Positions 10,897-22,218 of a stretch of DNA of 59,382 nt are shown here, in pieces. The stretch comes from Haplosporangium gracile. Its lineage: Eukaryota > Mortierellomycota > Mortierellomycetes > Mortierellales > Mortierellaceae. The position numbers were made by a program, and so were the translations under genes. The notes beneath the pieces are model-generated. The model made no database searches. It was not told where the DNA came from and saw only the letters and a program-made list of their open reading frames with translations. Each line of letters opens with the position of its first letter. The stretch's first letter is position 1. The stretch is taken from assembly GCA_015499985.1 (NCBI GenBank), contig JAAAUF010000137.1:1-59382 (forward strand), written 5' to 3'.

Positions 10897-11763
10897 TTAT
10901 CTTTGCATGGAGTTACGGATAACATATCGGGCAACTGCTCGGGCCTTTCGGTCGTTGCTTTCAAGCCACTCCTCCACCGTGGTCGCCAAGCTCTCTGGTT
11001 CAAGCCTGGCCTTGAACAAACTATGTTCATCGGAATCGACTGAGGAACTTCGTTCTCGCGGCGTGAACACAGTTTCTCTCATGGCCAACTTTTCGCTTAC
11101 CGCCTTCCTTATCTCCTCTGCCAGATCCTGTGCATCCTTCTAGTTCTTTTCAAAGGTAAAGTTGAACTCTTCTCCGTCCAAAGCTGATGCGATGAAACGA
11201 AGAAAATGTCGCTTTGTTTGTTCTTCGGCTGCCTCTGACTCTTGTGGATATATGGGTCGTCGCTCCTGCACATCTGCCGATCTCTCCTCGAGGCTGTCTG
11301 CCATCGTTTTGGGAAGAACCTTGGTGGTGCGAAAACACTGTCGTGGCGTCGAAGCCTTCACTTGGGACCATGCATATGGGATCAAACTCCACGCCTGGCC
11401 GTTGGTGACTTTCTTTCCATGAGCACACTTGTTGGCAATCGCCTGGTGGGTAAGCATCTCGACGCAGTATCGCTTGAATACACTGATAACGCCAGCATCC
11501 AACGGTTGGGTGACAGATATCGAGTTTGCTGGAAGACGCACAAGGCGAAGGTGCGTCCACTGCTGCCCTGGCAACGGGTCGATATTGTCAAAGCCGTTAT
11601 GTGTTCCGCAGGAGTCGAAGAGAAGAACACTTGGCGTAGAGAGACTGGTGTCGAGAGAGTGGAGCCACGACTCAATGAGAGGCTGGGTCATGTATCCCTT
11701 CCTGAAGAGGGGGGTGCGCCACCTCTGGACAAAACCGTCATGACATTGCTTCCGCCAATCCAA
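10897..11763 (-). pseudogene. pogo/Tigger-type DDE transposase, C-terminal fragment with internal stop
   Basis: The 11763-11140 frame encodes the second half of a DDE_1-family transposase. LLFDSCGTHN carries the second catalytic acidic residue, and LPANSISVTQPLDAGVISVF carries the third, in the usual 'T..LQP.D.G....K' setting. An in-frame TAG at 11140-11142 interrupts it. Reading through, the same frame stays open for 17 codons and then continues to 10897 as an acidic helical tail (KDAQDLAEEIRKAV, then SVDSDEHSLF and VEEWLESNDRKARAVARYV). The N-terminal DNA-binding part and first catalytic Asp are absent: the sequence upstream of about 11760 belongs to a Ty3/gypsy element on the opposite strand. 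It is therefore truncated and carries a nonsense mutation. These enzymes cut and paste Tc1/mariner-superfamily elements; this copy cannot be functional. Confidence 0.8.
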
Positions 11764-13275
11764 TTTTTAAATAATCTTCAAGACCTGCCCCTGCTATCCG
11801 AGAAACAAACAATTCAAAATCGAATCTGCGCCCTGCTCCCAGATGACCCCATCTTTGGCCCCATCCTAACTAAGCCCTTGAACGATCAAGACTCTGACAA
11901 CCCCTACTTAGTACAAGGTGGCCTTCTACTTCATGAGGGTCTTGTCTGTGTGCCCGACGACCCCGACCTCAAAAGGATGATCCTTGAAGAATGTCATGAC
12001 TCCCCTATGGCCGGTCACTTTGGAATTACCAAGACTTTCGACCTTGTCTCGCGTATCTTCACCTGGTCCAGCATGCGCAAGTACATCAAGGACTACGTTG
12101 GGGGATGCGACATTGGCCAACTTAGCAAGTCAAGCAATCACAAGCCCTACGATCTTCTACAGCCATTACCCATTGCGGAACGACCCTGGGCCTCTATCTC
12201 TGTCGATTTTACTACTCGGCTCCCTGATTCCAGTGGCTACACCAACATATGCGTCTTTGTCGATCGATTCACCAAGATGGCCCACTTTGCACCCACCACA
12301 GATGACATTGATGCTGAAGACGCCGTTCAGTTGTTTTTAGAAAGAGTCTTCTCGACACATGGTCTCCCAGATAATGTTGTGTCTGACCGAGGAATCACCT
12401 TTACTTCCAAGTTCACCCGGTCCATCTCCAAGGCCCTCCATATTGAACAAAGCCTCTCTACGTCTTTTCACCCTCGCACCGACGGACAGACAGAACGAGT
12501 CAACTCAGTCCTGGAACAATACCTTCGCTGCTATATCGATTATCAACAATCCAACTGGAGCACTCTCTTGCCTATTGCGGAGTTTGCCTACAACAATACC
12601 ATTCACGCTTCAACAAAAACAACGCCCTTCTTTGCTAACTTTGGATATCATCCCAAATTTACCGTTACGATCCCACGGGTAACAAAGGATAATGTCCCCG
12701 TTTCTGATCGCATTAAGGCGTTCAATGACCTTTATTCGGAAATGCGATTTAATATTCAGTCCGCTGTTGAATCCCACACCCGTCATTTCGATACCAAGGC
12801 CATGGCCCAGCCCGAGTTCATGATTGATGACAAGGTCTGGCTTGACTCTCGTAACCTCCGTACCACTCGCCCTGCTCGAAAATTAGACTACAAGCGACAA
12901 GGCCCCTTCACCATCCTTGAAAAGGTCGGCAGTCGATCCTACCGTCTGGACCTTCCCAAAACCATGAAAATCCATTCTGTGTTCCATGTCAGTCTACTTG
13001 AACGCCTCCGTTCTGATTCCATCCCCGGTCGTGCTCCAAAGCCCCTGCCACCACTGATTGTCGCTGGCGAAGAAAAGTATGAGGTAGAGTCAGTCCTCGA
13101 CTCTAGAGTACAACGCGGTAGTCTACAGTACCACATCCACTGGAAGGGATATCCTATCTCGGAGCGATCATGGGTCCCAGCCGCCTCGGTTGCCAACTCC
13201 CCCAAGTTGGTATTTCAGTTCCACAAACGACATCCCAACAAACCTAGTCCTTTGCTTCGCGAAGCTCAACCCTAG
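11242..13275 (+). pseudogene. Ty3/gypsy integrase with C-terminal chromodomain, 5'-truncated
   Basis: The open frame is 677 codons, but only the part from about 11750 is element-derived; the first roughly 170 codons are simply antisense to the transposase fragment. From there it reads pol linker, H2C2 zinc-binding segment (HDSPMAGHFG ... GGCDIGQLSK), integrase catalytic core and chromodomain. The core carries SVDFTTRLP, VSDRGITFTSKF and DGQTERVNSVLEQYL, supplying D, D and E. It ends in a chromodomain with YEVESVLDSR and HWKGYPISERSWVP. This marks the chromovirus branch, whose chromodomain steers integration to modified chromatin. Gag, protease, reverse transcriptase and RNase H are missing. 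The second Cys of the zinc module is Gly (CDIG instead of CxxC), so this copy is defective even in its remaining part. Confidence 0.85.
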
Positions 13276-13284
13276 AAGGGGAGA
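13274..13284 (+). repeat. Polypurine tract of the Ty3/gypsy element
   Basis: AGAAGGGGAGA overlaps the integrase stop codon and ends one base before the LTR. That is where the plus-strand primer of a gypsy-type retrotransposon is expected. The assignment rests on composition and position. Confidence 0.7.
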
Positions 13285-13285
13285 T

Positions 13286-13667
13286 TATCGCGTCCTACAC
13301 TAGGACCAGATCTGATCGGTCGACTCTTGGCACGATCGATCGAATCTTGGTATGATCAGTTGACTCGTGGCATGACCGATCGTGCTAGGGCCGATCGGCC
13401 AGCACCGACTTCGCCCAAGAAAATTAATTAATTCTAATTTTAGACTAAGCCACTTCATACACATATATATATAGTCCATAATATCCTAAATAGCTTGATC
13501 CTTACTTTGTAACTCGAATAACACTTTGTCGACACCTTGAACCCCACCTTTGCCCTGCATTCTCGTCCTTGAACCCCCCCAGTCATCAACCTCACATCTG
13601 CCCTTGTCCTGCCCTGAACCGTGAAAAGAGCCGCCTCGCCTGCCTCAGCCCGTCTAGATTCGCGACA
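13286..13667 (+). repeat. 3' long terminal repeat of the Ty3/gypsy element
   Basis: The LTR is bounded by TATCGCG at 13286-13292 and CGCGACA at 13661-13667. These are inverted copies apart from one base (TGTCGCG expected), matching the usual TG...CA ends. It starts right after the polypurine tract and is 382 bp long. At 13314-13373 there are three imperfect copies of a 20-bp unit (GATCGGTCGACTCTTGGCAC and variants) and a partial fourth, as in enhancer-like U3 repeats. A TATATATATA box lies at 13463-13472. The 5' LTR is not in the window, so target-site duplication cannot be checked and the right boundary is inferred. Confidence 0.65.
13463..13472 (+). promoter_or_regulatory. TATA box inside the LTR
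   Basis: TATATATATA, in the middle of the LTR and on the strand of both the integrase and the downstream zinc-finger gene. It lies about 220 bp before the ATG at 13690. In the element it would drive genomic RNA; here it may drive the 3CxxC gene. That is an inference from position. Confidence 0.5.
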
Positions 13668-13689
13668 CCAACATCATATACACCATTCA

Positions 13690-14436
13690 ATGGATCAAGA
13701 AACAATTCCAAGTCGGAGCGTCATCGGCTCTTTTTACAGCAATCTATTAAAACTTGACACCGAAAACCTAAATACCATCGACATCAAGGAGCATTCGAAG
13801 TGGGAAAGAAGACTTATTGATGCCGAGCGGAAAAGGCGCAAGGGCAGTGGTAACACAGTACCAACGAAAGCCGAGAAGAGCAGGATCTTATCTATCAGCG
13901 AACGGAAAGCGGAAAACTCGTCAATTACGACCAGGAATCGGAAGCCAGTGCCAACAAGCTGGTCTTTATATCCGGAGCTATTCGAGAGTGTTGACGCTCA
14001 TCTCAAGAAGCCGTTTACGTTCTACAATGTGGACGACGCCGGCTTGGACGCCCTCAAAGAGTACGACACTTTTGTTATCGGAGATTTCCTTTGCAGCAAG
14101 CGTTGCTCGAAGCGCGGATGGACCAGTGGCAAGATTGCTATTTCGATTCGACTGTATGATCACGACCAGTACAATGCACGTATTCACCATCAGCGCTGCC
14201 GTGGCTGTGAGGCCCTGAGCCGACCTACACTTAATGCCGACACATATGGCGAGCGAGTTTCCTATCGACTCAACAAATGGAGCGGGTTTAAAATGGTCTT
14301 TCCCTTATATGGGAATAAGAAGACGCCTCCCCACGACTGTAAGAACTGCGAAGCGTGTAGCATTGGACGATGTCCTCACGATAAAGATGATGACGAATAC
14401 AGTGAATGCCGAAAACACTGCCGCTCAGACTATTAA
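13690..14436 (+). CDS. 3CxxC-type zinc-finger domain protein
   Basis: A single exon of 248 residues from the ATG at 13690; an upstream extension would need a non-ATG start and would run into the LTR. Residues 1-85 are polar and basic. From about residue 95 (YPELFESVDAHLKKPF) to the end lies a 3CxxC zinc-binding domain. Its signature is FLCSKRCSKRGWTSGKIAIS, then HHQRCRGCEALSRP, then YGERVSYRL, and finally CKNCEACSIGRCP. The spacing of four CxxC-type pairs matches the family (zf-3CxxC), which is found in fungal proteins and in vertebrate receptor-transporting proteins. Its molecular role in fungi is not established. The reading frame is intact, while the adjoining transposon sequences are broken. 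The ATG is 23 bp downstream of the LTR end, so the LTR may supply the promoter or 5' UTR. Confidence 0.85.
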   Translation: MDQETIPSRSVIGSFYSNLLKLDTENLNTIDIKEHSKWERRLIDAERKRRKGSGNTVPTKAEKSRILSISERKAENSSITTRNRKPVPTSWSLYPELFESVDAHLKKPFTFYNVDDAGLDALKEYDTFVIGDFLCSKRCSKRGWTSGKIAISIRLYDHDQYNARIHHQRCRGCEALSRPTLNADTYGERVSYRLNKWSGFKMVFPLYGNKKTPPHDCKNCEACSIGRCPHDKDDDEYSECRKHCRSDY

Positions 14437-15395
14437 ACATCTTTACCCAAGTCCTGTTAGTTAGTTAATCCTACCACTAAACTTCCACTCCGGTGCAAAA
14501 TGCAAAAAAAAAAAAATGCGACAGTTCGTACCAACCAATTTCCAATGTCACTCTCCTTACTACTGTACTTAACATCAGCAAACTCGCTCTTTGATCCTTC
14601 GATACCGGCTCTTTCAATCCTTGTTTCAACAAGAATTCTAGGTCGCGTTTTTGATGCTTTATCCATTTGCACTAATTGGATCAGTTAAGGGGTAAGTATT
14701 ATATTCAGCGATGCATGTACCATGAAAGCCGAAGCATAGAACGATTAAGGGATGAGAAAACTAAGGTATTATCATATTATGATCCACAGCCGCCCTAAAG
14801 TGCCCCACTATCCGTGTTTGTTATTGTTGCTTTGCTGAGTAAGTCTTGTTAGGCTCTAAACAATGCATTGGTGACATTCCCAATGACGCATCTGGGACTC
14901 TCCCTCCCTTACCTCCCCTCCCTCCATTTTCCTCCCCTCCCGCCATCCGCACCCAGAACTATCTGCCGACATTAACGCTCGGGCTCGAGCTCAGCTGCCC
15001 AGTCCGCGAACAATAAAGCTGAATGAACGAGGGAACAGCAGGGCTTTGTTTGGCCTGCTGGTAAGGCCACTATTTTTGTTGAGCGCTGGTCCTGCGCGCC
15101 ATCTTCGGGAGCAGCAATTGTTTTTTTTTTGTAATCGGCTGCTAGTCAAACTGATCTTATCTCGTCTACAGTCTTGCTCGATTTCTATTAGTTTCTCATA
15201 CGACATAACGCATAAAGACAGAACAAACCTGAAAGCTGAAGAGTCTATAACTAAGTGGTACCTGCAGAGGTAGAATGTTTTTGTTTTTATTAACTGCAAG
15301 TGTATGCATGCTTCGACCAGCAAAAGACGCACACTTTTTATTCTCATTTTGTTGCTCGCAGGAGATTTTTGCACCAGGCAGGTCTCCAACACAAG
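14437..15395. other. Convergent intergenic region
   Basis: No gene is supported. The segment separates the ends of the zinc-finger gene (plus) and the SH3 gene (minus), so it should contain both 3' UTRs and terminators. It includes a pyrimidine-rich tract at about 14900-14945 and a poly-T run near 15121. Confidence 0.4.
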
Positions 15396-16676
15396 CTAGA
15401 GCATTTGTACATAGTTTTCAGGGACAAGGCCAGACTTGCCCTCCTTCTCGCCCAGGAACCAGCCTGGGAACTGTCGATAGTGGATCCACACAAAGTCGCC
15501 CTCCTTGAAGCCGAGCTCGCTCTCGTTCTCAGCGTCAAAGTCGTACAATCCACGGGCCTGCCCTTGGGTACGATCCTCCTCGTCGTCATCATCCTCATTC
15601 TCGCCTCGGGTGTCAAAGTCCTCGTCATAATCCTCCTCAATGTCCGACTCTTCGTAGACCGGCTCGGGAGGGTATTCGCCGCGATGGAAAGGATGTGATG
15701 TTGCATAAGCAAAGTCGCGGACGGTGACAACTAGTACCACATGAAAAAAGACAGTATATATAATTAAATTTTCATTCTTTAAAAGAAAGATCCTTTCATG
15801 TGTACGACAAACAAAATGTCTCTATGCATTTTTTTGATCATTTTTGTATGCGAGATCATACCTAGATCACAACCCGCTGGCTCGCTGTCGCTCTATGAAA
15901 GATAGGAAAAACACAAGGGCCAAGTGTGGTCAAAGGGTCAGTGGGAGAAGGCCATGCATGCATCAACATTGGGTCCTGTAAGAAATTCAGGGGTAAGAAA
16001 AGCATTCGTTTAACAACCGGGAGAGCCAGGTATGAAAAAAACAAGCACAGGCCAAGAAAGACAGAAAAGTAGCGGAAGGGTTTTGCGTACCGGTCCAGCC
16101 GAGGGAAAGAATCCAGAGTCTATAGTCTTGTCATCCCAGGTGGACATCGTTGATGACCTGTCCTTGGGATTCCTGTCATTGCTGCCCTTGCTGCTGCTGT
16201 CCATTGTCGATGTTGATTGCCCTTGACTTTTAAGAAACAACGACAGCGTCTTAAACAGTTCCTTGTCCATCTCCTCGTCCTTTGCGCCGGTATTGCTTGA
16301 AATTGAAGCCAGGTTGGATGCTTCTTTCTTCTCTTGAGACTCTGGGACAACAGTCTCCGTCGGGGTAAATGCCCACGATTCTGAGAAGGAGCGGCAACGA
16401 TGGCCAAAGTGCAGCGACAACCTCTTTGCTGCCGTCGAATCTGTTAGATTGTGAAAAAAAAGATGTCAATGTGGACGAGGTGCGAGCGAGAGGGGATAAA
16501 TTGCGCATGCAGTTAGTTTGCTTTTGCATGGCATTAAGGCAGACTGGGATATAGGGGAGAGGTCGATATTTACCATCAGGATAATGAATCGAGGTTCTTT
16601 TCTTGTTCAGGAGGCCCTCGGTGTTGACAGCATCCCCGGTTGCGGAGCGGCATGGTGGCATTGAGACAAGGGCCAT
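15396..16676 (-). CDS. Nbp2/Skb5-like SH3 adaptor, four exons with a 31-nt microexon
   Basis: Exons on the minus strand are 16676-16574, 16440-16091, 15892-15862 and 15730-15396. They splice in phases 1, 0 and 1 to 272 residues. Introns use gtaaat/ctaacag, gtacgc/tcatag and gtatga/tactag. The 31-nt third exon supplies SDSEPAGCDL and restores the frame into the conserved VVTVRDFAYATSHPFHRGEY box. Next come an acidic linker (YEESDIEEDYDEDF, then ENEDDDDEED) and a C-terminal SH3 domain. The domain carries the ALYDF-like RGLYDFDAENESELGF, the GDFVWI and GWFLGEK segments, and GLVPENYVQML at the very end. Yeast Nbp2 and fission yeast Skb5 are SH3 adaptors in MAP-kinase and PAK signalling; length and layout agree. 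Without the microexon the frame does not close, which is good evidence for it. Confidence 0.88.
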
Positions 16677-19600
16677 GGCTGTGGTATCTTTTTTGTTGTA
16701 GTGAGTGGTGATAAGAGTTCTCGGTATGGTCGTTAAGTCGTTAGGGTGTGAGGATGAGGGTGTTGAGCTGCGGACGAATACTAGAAGCAAGTACGAGCAA
16801 CAAACAAAGTAAGTAAGATAGGATGAAGAGAGCGAGGGAGTGAGAGTGGGAGTAAAAGAGATAATTGGGAAGAGAAGAGAAGGGGAAGAAAGAAGAAAAA
16901 AAAAGGAGTCAGCGCCAAGGCCAGTTGTTGTGGGGAGTGTGTGAGAGAGTGAGAGAAAGGAGGGAAGGCAGAGGAGAGAGGAGGCAAACGCTGAGTCGGG
17001 TGGTTCAAAAACGAAGGACAGCACAAAAGTCAAAACCGGACAGCACCACTTGAGCATTCGCCCAGCGTATACTGTTCTCGATATGACGTTTTTCTTCTTT
17101 TTTTTTCAATGGGAGCACATCCGATACGCATACAGATAAATAGAGCAAAGGAACGTACCTTTGGTAGAGTAATATAGACACAATTAAGACGAAGAAGGGG
17201 TGTGTGGTTTGAACAATGTATTTTATGTCGCGAAACCTGAGGACATGGAAAAGGAGACCTGACAACTAAAGGGACGAACAGACAGGCAGACAGTCGGGTA
17301 GAAACCCGAGGGAGGGGTTGTAGCAAAGAAGGGTAACGGAAGTGGAAAGTGAAAAGAGTGAGATTGGAATAGACGCGAGTCGGGTCGAATAAGAAAAGAG
17401 AGAGGGGGGGAAGGTGAAAGAAGTGAGAAAGGGGGTGTGAGGAAGAGAGAAGGGGGGCGGGTACAAGGGCGGAGAAGGACGGAGAAGGGCGGAGAAGGGT
17501 CCAGAAGGGTGTCGGGAAGTCGTAAGATGAAGGAGTGAGACAGGAAGGCTAAAGTGAGGAAGTCGTTGAGGATGTAAGAACAACAAAAAAAGAAACAAAG
17601 AGAGGAGAAATGGAAGGACAAGAAGTGAGGAGAGAGGGACAAGGGGTGATTCAAGAAGGAACAAAGAACAAGAAAGAGGTAATCATCATCCCGCAATTGC
17701 CATCAGCAAAGTCTTCAAAGTAAAACGAAAACAGTCCTCTTCCCTTCCCCTAATGTATGATCATGTGAGCATGGTCCCTCTAATTGACCGACGAACGATT
17801 GGATTTGACCCGAAAGCCCAATAAGCGGGCTGGTGCAGGTACATGAAAAGAGAGGGGCGGTGCTCTTTTTTATGCTCCGGGTCAACAGTAAACAGAGAGG
17901 CAACATTTTGATAAATTGCAATTTAAAAGGAGCAATTGACCTCCTTCTGCGTACCTGCCTGTCTCTCAGTCATCATCCAGAGACATATAAACAACGGCTT
18001 GTAAAACGACACAGAGAAGAGGGACCCACATCTCGAGGCCCTAAAGATATTTTGAGAGCACTTTGTGTCCTGCACACACTCGCTGGTCTCTCTACCTCAA
18101 GCGAGAAGTATTTCCGTCTAATTCTTTCTTCCTTCTCTCTACAAAAAAAACATGGTGAACAATCGAATGTTCAGGCCCCTGACAATTTGCGGAACAATTC
18201 GATCGGTTTGTCGGTCTTGGTCGTTCGTACCATGAAGGAAGGAGGCCCCTGCTTATTACTCGATTTGCCATGTGAGGCTCACTTCATGTTAATGCTGTTC
18301 GCCTGTCTGTCTAACTTCAATTGAAACCACATACTTTAGACCCCTCATCCCTCTAACGTGCTGTTAAGGGATAATCAAAGAAAAGGACCCTGTCCTAACG
18401 GTCCGATATGTTACACCATCCCATCGCCCATCATCACACCCACCCTACCCTACCGAACTAATCAAAACATATATGAAAGCACCACCAATCTCGGATATTT
18501 GATCACGACGCGTCTTTGCCCTGCACGCTAGAAACTTGTTCATAGCTGATACCAGATATGACTGATCACTAGTGAATAGCTGAATGCGGACCTTTCTTTT
18601 TTCGTATATCTGATATTGATGCTTCCAAAACTTTCTTTAATCCTTCTTTCTTCTGCACCAACGAGTTTCCTAGGACCATATGTTCTTTTCTTATGGAGCC
18701 GTAACACCTTACTCCCTTTTTTATAATTTCAAGCTCCTTCCTCTCATAATCCGATAAGAAACGAAGAAACAAAAAATAAAGAGAATGTTTTGGCCCTCCG
18801 CAGGTCAATGCCCTGACCGACCGACAGCAGACGTAGAAAACGTATCAGATCGCAGGAGCGGCTACTTTTTTTCTTCTTTTTTTTTTCTTTTTCTGGTTCA
18901 CATTGCGGACATGAATCAACTGACGAAATCGAAGCAACCAAATCAAATCATTGCCTACAGTTCAGTTCAGTCATTGAAGACGGTAACAAAAAAATAGAAA
19001 GGCGAGAGATTTCGGCCATATCGCCTCTCATTCTTTCTTTTTGACAGCTGCATACAACTTGCAAGGTGGGAGAAGGAGTAGCGGGATAGTAAGGATGAAA
19101 ATCAGGTTGAGATCTCAGTTATGCAATCATATTTGGTGAGTGGTTTAAAGAAGAAAAGAACAGACAAAAAATGAACAAAGTGCTAAACATGTGTGTTTGT
19201 GCGACAAGAATGATCCCCTTCGCTTCTTTCTAGCACCTTGTTAGTCATAGCTTTGTAGAATACAACGATGCACTTTACGGGGACAGGGAGATGATTAGGT
19301 TCTTTCAAAAAACGGCCGTTCTTTGTTGTTCAAAAAAAAAAAGCCGACGATTGGCTTGATCTGGTTAGTGCTGCACAGTGGATGTCTAACAAAGACAGAG
19401 ATCGCACCATTTTTCGAAATCATGTCGTGCAATTGGCGTTATGTTGTTATTTCTCGTCTACCCGCTGTGCTGGCGAACCTTATTTGCCTTAGGATGGCCG
19501 ACCTTCTCCTCATCTTCTCTACTCCTACACCAGAGTAAAGCAGTTTAACCAATCAACCAAACAAACAAACAAAAACAAAAACAAAAAACAAAGACCTATC

Positions 19601-20208
19601 ACCCTGTGGTGTCATCATCGCATCGGAGGAAGAAAAAAAAGATGTTTGCTAAGGTCGGATATCGTCGGATGGAGACACTTGACGCCCAATGCTATCACTT
19701 TTCTGTAGGATCGCGTCTTTTTTCATCATCCATCCGTACCACCTTTTCTAAGATACTTCTAGCCATATGTAATCTAAGTGACAAGCAGCAATGCAAGATG
19801 CAAGATGCAAGATACCCCCACTTTCGCGGTCCCCTTTGTACCTTTCTCGTCGTCAAAAAACGACAGAAACATGGACCACTCGCTGCTTTTTCTTCGGACG
19901 AGCGGGCGAATGAATTTTCAGTTAGTGTCTTACGGTGCTGAACATTGTTAAATTTTCTAGTTTTTTTCTTTTTCGTGAACATAAAAGGAGCACCGACTCT
20001 TCCTTCTTCTTTTTACTTGATCTGCGCTCTTTTTTTCTTTTTCATTCTGTTCACTCGCAAGACTTCCTTTTATACCTTCTTGCTCCAAGAACCTCCCTTC
20101 TTCCCTCCCCTCTCCCTCCTTTATCCTCTCCCTTTCTTTCTTACTTCCCTCTTTACCTTGTCCTTTGCTCTCTCCTGAACATCCTTTCCTCAACACATAC
20201 CGGAGAAG
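16677..20208. other. Long divergent intergenic region
   Basis: About 3.5 kb between the divergent SH3 gene (minus) and MFS gene (plus). I found no convincing exon. The 16800-17700 segment is strongly purine-rich on the plus strand and gives only low-complexity frames. It contains an imperfect tandem of about 10-11 bp (GGCGGAGAAGG) at roughly 17465-17510. A 7-bp tandem (ATGCAAG, three copies) is at about 19792-19812. The 300 bp before the MFS start are pyrimidine-rich, as is usual for fungal leaders. Confidence 0.4.
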
Positions 20209-22218
20209 ATGTCAAATTTGAAATCAAACGACAACAAGGTCGACCTCGAAAACCACGATCGCCCAGTTAGTTTCGATAACTCAACCCTCGATGACGGCGA
20301 TTTTAACCGTGACGAATGGCTCCGGACTCAGGGCGAGAAGAACCCGTTCTATGTTCACGACCTGACCTGGACTCCTGCCGAGGAGAAGGAGATTGTTCGG
20401 ACGTTTGATTTCCGAGTCCTTACCTGGATCGCCCTCATGTGTAAGTTAAACAATTTGCCTTTACATCAGACTTAAATAAAAACAAGCACTCAAATCTCGT
20501 AAACAAAACAAAATGAAGACCCTTTTTTTTATGTTGTTGCTTTTGAGACGGCGAGCTAATCCATGCATCTCTCCTCTTTCTTCCCATTCTCTTGGCGGGG
20601 GGTTTTTTTCGCAAAAGTCCTATTTATGCAGTTGGACCGGGGAAATATGGGCAATGCCCTGACAGACAACTTTATGGAGGACCTCAACATTTCGCTCAAC
20701 ACTGTCAACCTCGGTTCAACAATCTTCACTCTCACTTTCTGTCTTTTCGAGATCCCTTCCAACATCATCATCGTCCGCGCCGGTCCCCAGCGCTGGGTAA
20801 GTTCGCTCTCACTAGGCCTATGTTTGTGCGAAGCATCACACATACGGTGTTAGCAAGTACGTGCAGGCTAACACATGCTTGTATTTCTCTTTTTATTTCT
20901 TTTTTTATTTTTTTTTATTTTCAACAGATTCCTTTTCTTATGGTGTTGTGGGGAGCGGCGACGGCTTCTCAGTTCTTCCTCAAGGACAGAGTCACCTTTT
21001 TGATCTGTCGTGCATTGGTCGGAATGTTCGAGGCAGGTTACATCCCTGGAATCGCTCTCTACTTAACATCCTACTACAAGCGGTCTGAGATGGCAGTCAG
21101 ACTGTCCATCTTCTGGTCTACCCTCGCGGTCGCCAATTCTATCGCCGGTGTGCTGGCCTACGGTATCTTACACATGCGTGGTGTCGCCGGAAAGGCCGGG
21201 TGGAGATGGTTGTTCCTGTTTGAAGGTATCGCCACAGTCCTCATCGGTCTCTTGTCCTTCCTTATGCTCCCTGACGGGCCAACGGCGACAAAGGGATTCT
21301 TCCGCCATAACGGGTACTTGACCCCGCGTCAGGAGCAGATCGCCATGACCCGCTTGATCCGCGATGACCCCACAAAGGCCGACACCCGCAAGAAATCTGT
21401 CTCCAAAAAACACTTCTTTAAGGCTCTCCTCTCCCCCAAGATCTGGCCCAACATCTTGATCGGCTTCTTCGGTCTCCTCCCCTTCTCCCCTCTCACCATT
21501 CTTTCTCCATTGATTATCAAGAACTTGAACATTGGTGTTCCTGCCTTGGTGTCGAACCTGTTGGTTATTCCTGGGTATGTAATTTCCCTTTTGGTCATGA
21601 CGTTTGTCAGTTGGAGTTCGGACCGTCATAACGAGCGTGCCTTTCATGGTGCTTTGGCCTCAACTTATTATGCGATCTGTATCCTCGCCCTTGCGGCCCT
21701 CCCTGCCGACGCCAACAAGTTTATGCTCTACTTTGCTCTCATCTTTGCCATGGGCGGTCAAACCTGCTGGCACCCCGTCAACGTAAGTCTCTTCTTCCTG
21801 TACTTTAGGCGATCTCGACTGTATCACTCCCTCTACTTTTGATGTCAAACCTAACATTCCGCACCCCTTAACAACACAAAATTTCTAGGCGGCATGGATC
21901 GCAGGAAACACAGCACCCGTTGGAAAACGGTCAATTGCCCTAGCAATGTACATCATCTCCGTCAACGCTTGCGATATGGTCTCCGTTAACCTCTTCCGCG
22001 ATGAGGACGCCCCACGCTTTTATACTGGCTTCTATATATTGTTTGGTGCACTGCTCTTCACGATCGTGCTGTTCATCTTCCAACGATACCATCTGATGTA
22101 TATTAACCGGAAACGCGACGAGAAGACCAGGAACTGGACTGAGCAGGAGTGGCAGCATTACAATGAGACCACCAAGGATGAAGGCGATGATCGCCTCTCT
22201 TTCCGTTACAGCTATTGA
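20209..22218 (+). CDS. MFS transporter of the Dal5/allantoate-permease (ACS) type
   Basis: Four exons, 20209-20440, 20618-20796, 20928-21782 and 21889-22218, in phases 1, 0 and 0, encode 531 residues. Introns begin GTAAGT and end AG. The cytosolic N-terminus ends in WTPAEEKEIVRTFDFRVLTW, typical of this family just before TM1. TM1 then runs into the conserved LDRGNMGNA loop. Later family marks are ICRALVGMFEAGYIPG and YLTSYYKRSEM, followed by a cytosolic loop with two basic clusters (about residues 270-300) and a second half of about six membrane spans. The C-terminus is short and polar (NWTEQEWQHYNETTKDEG). Members are proton symporters for organic anions such as allantoate, nicotinate or vitamins; the substrate cannot be predicted. 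The gene converges on the alpha-arrestin gene, with 211 bp between the stop codons. Confidence 0.9.

Noticed and set aside
11242..11750. N-terminal quarter of the 677-codon plus-strand frame as a novel protein domain
   Set aside because: It is the reverse complement of a clear DDE transposase frame and has no family character; the gypsy-derived part begins only at about 11750.
16865..17700. Long minus-strand frames rich in Ser, Phe and Pro
   Set aside because: They come from a purine/pyrimidine-biased tract, carry no motif and lie upstream of the SH3 gene; likely leader or promoter sequence.
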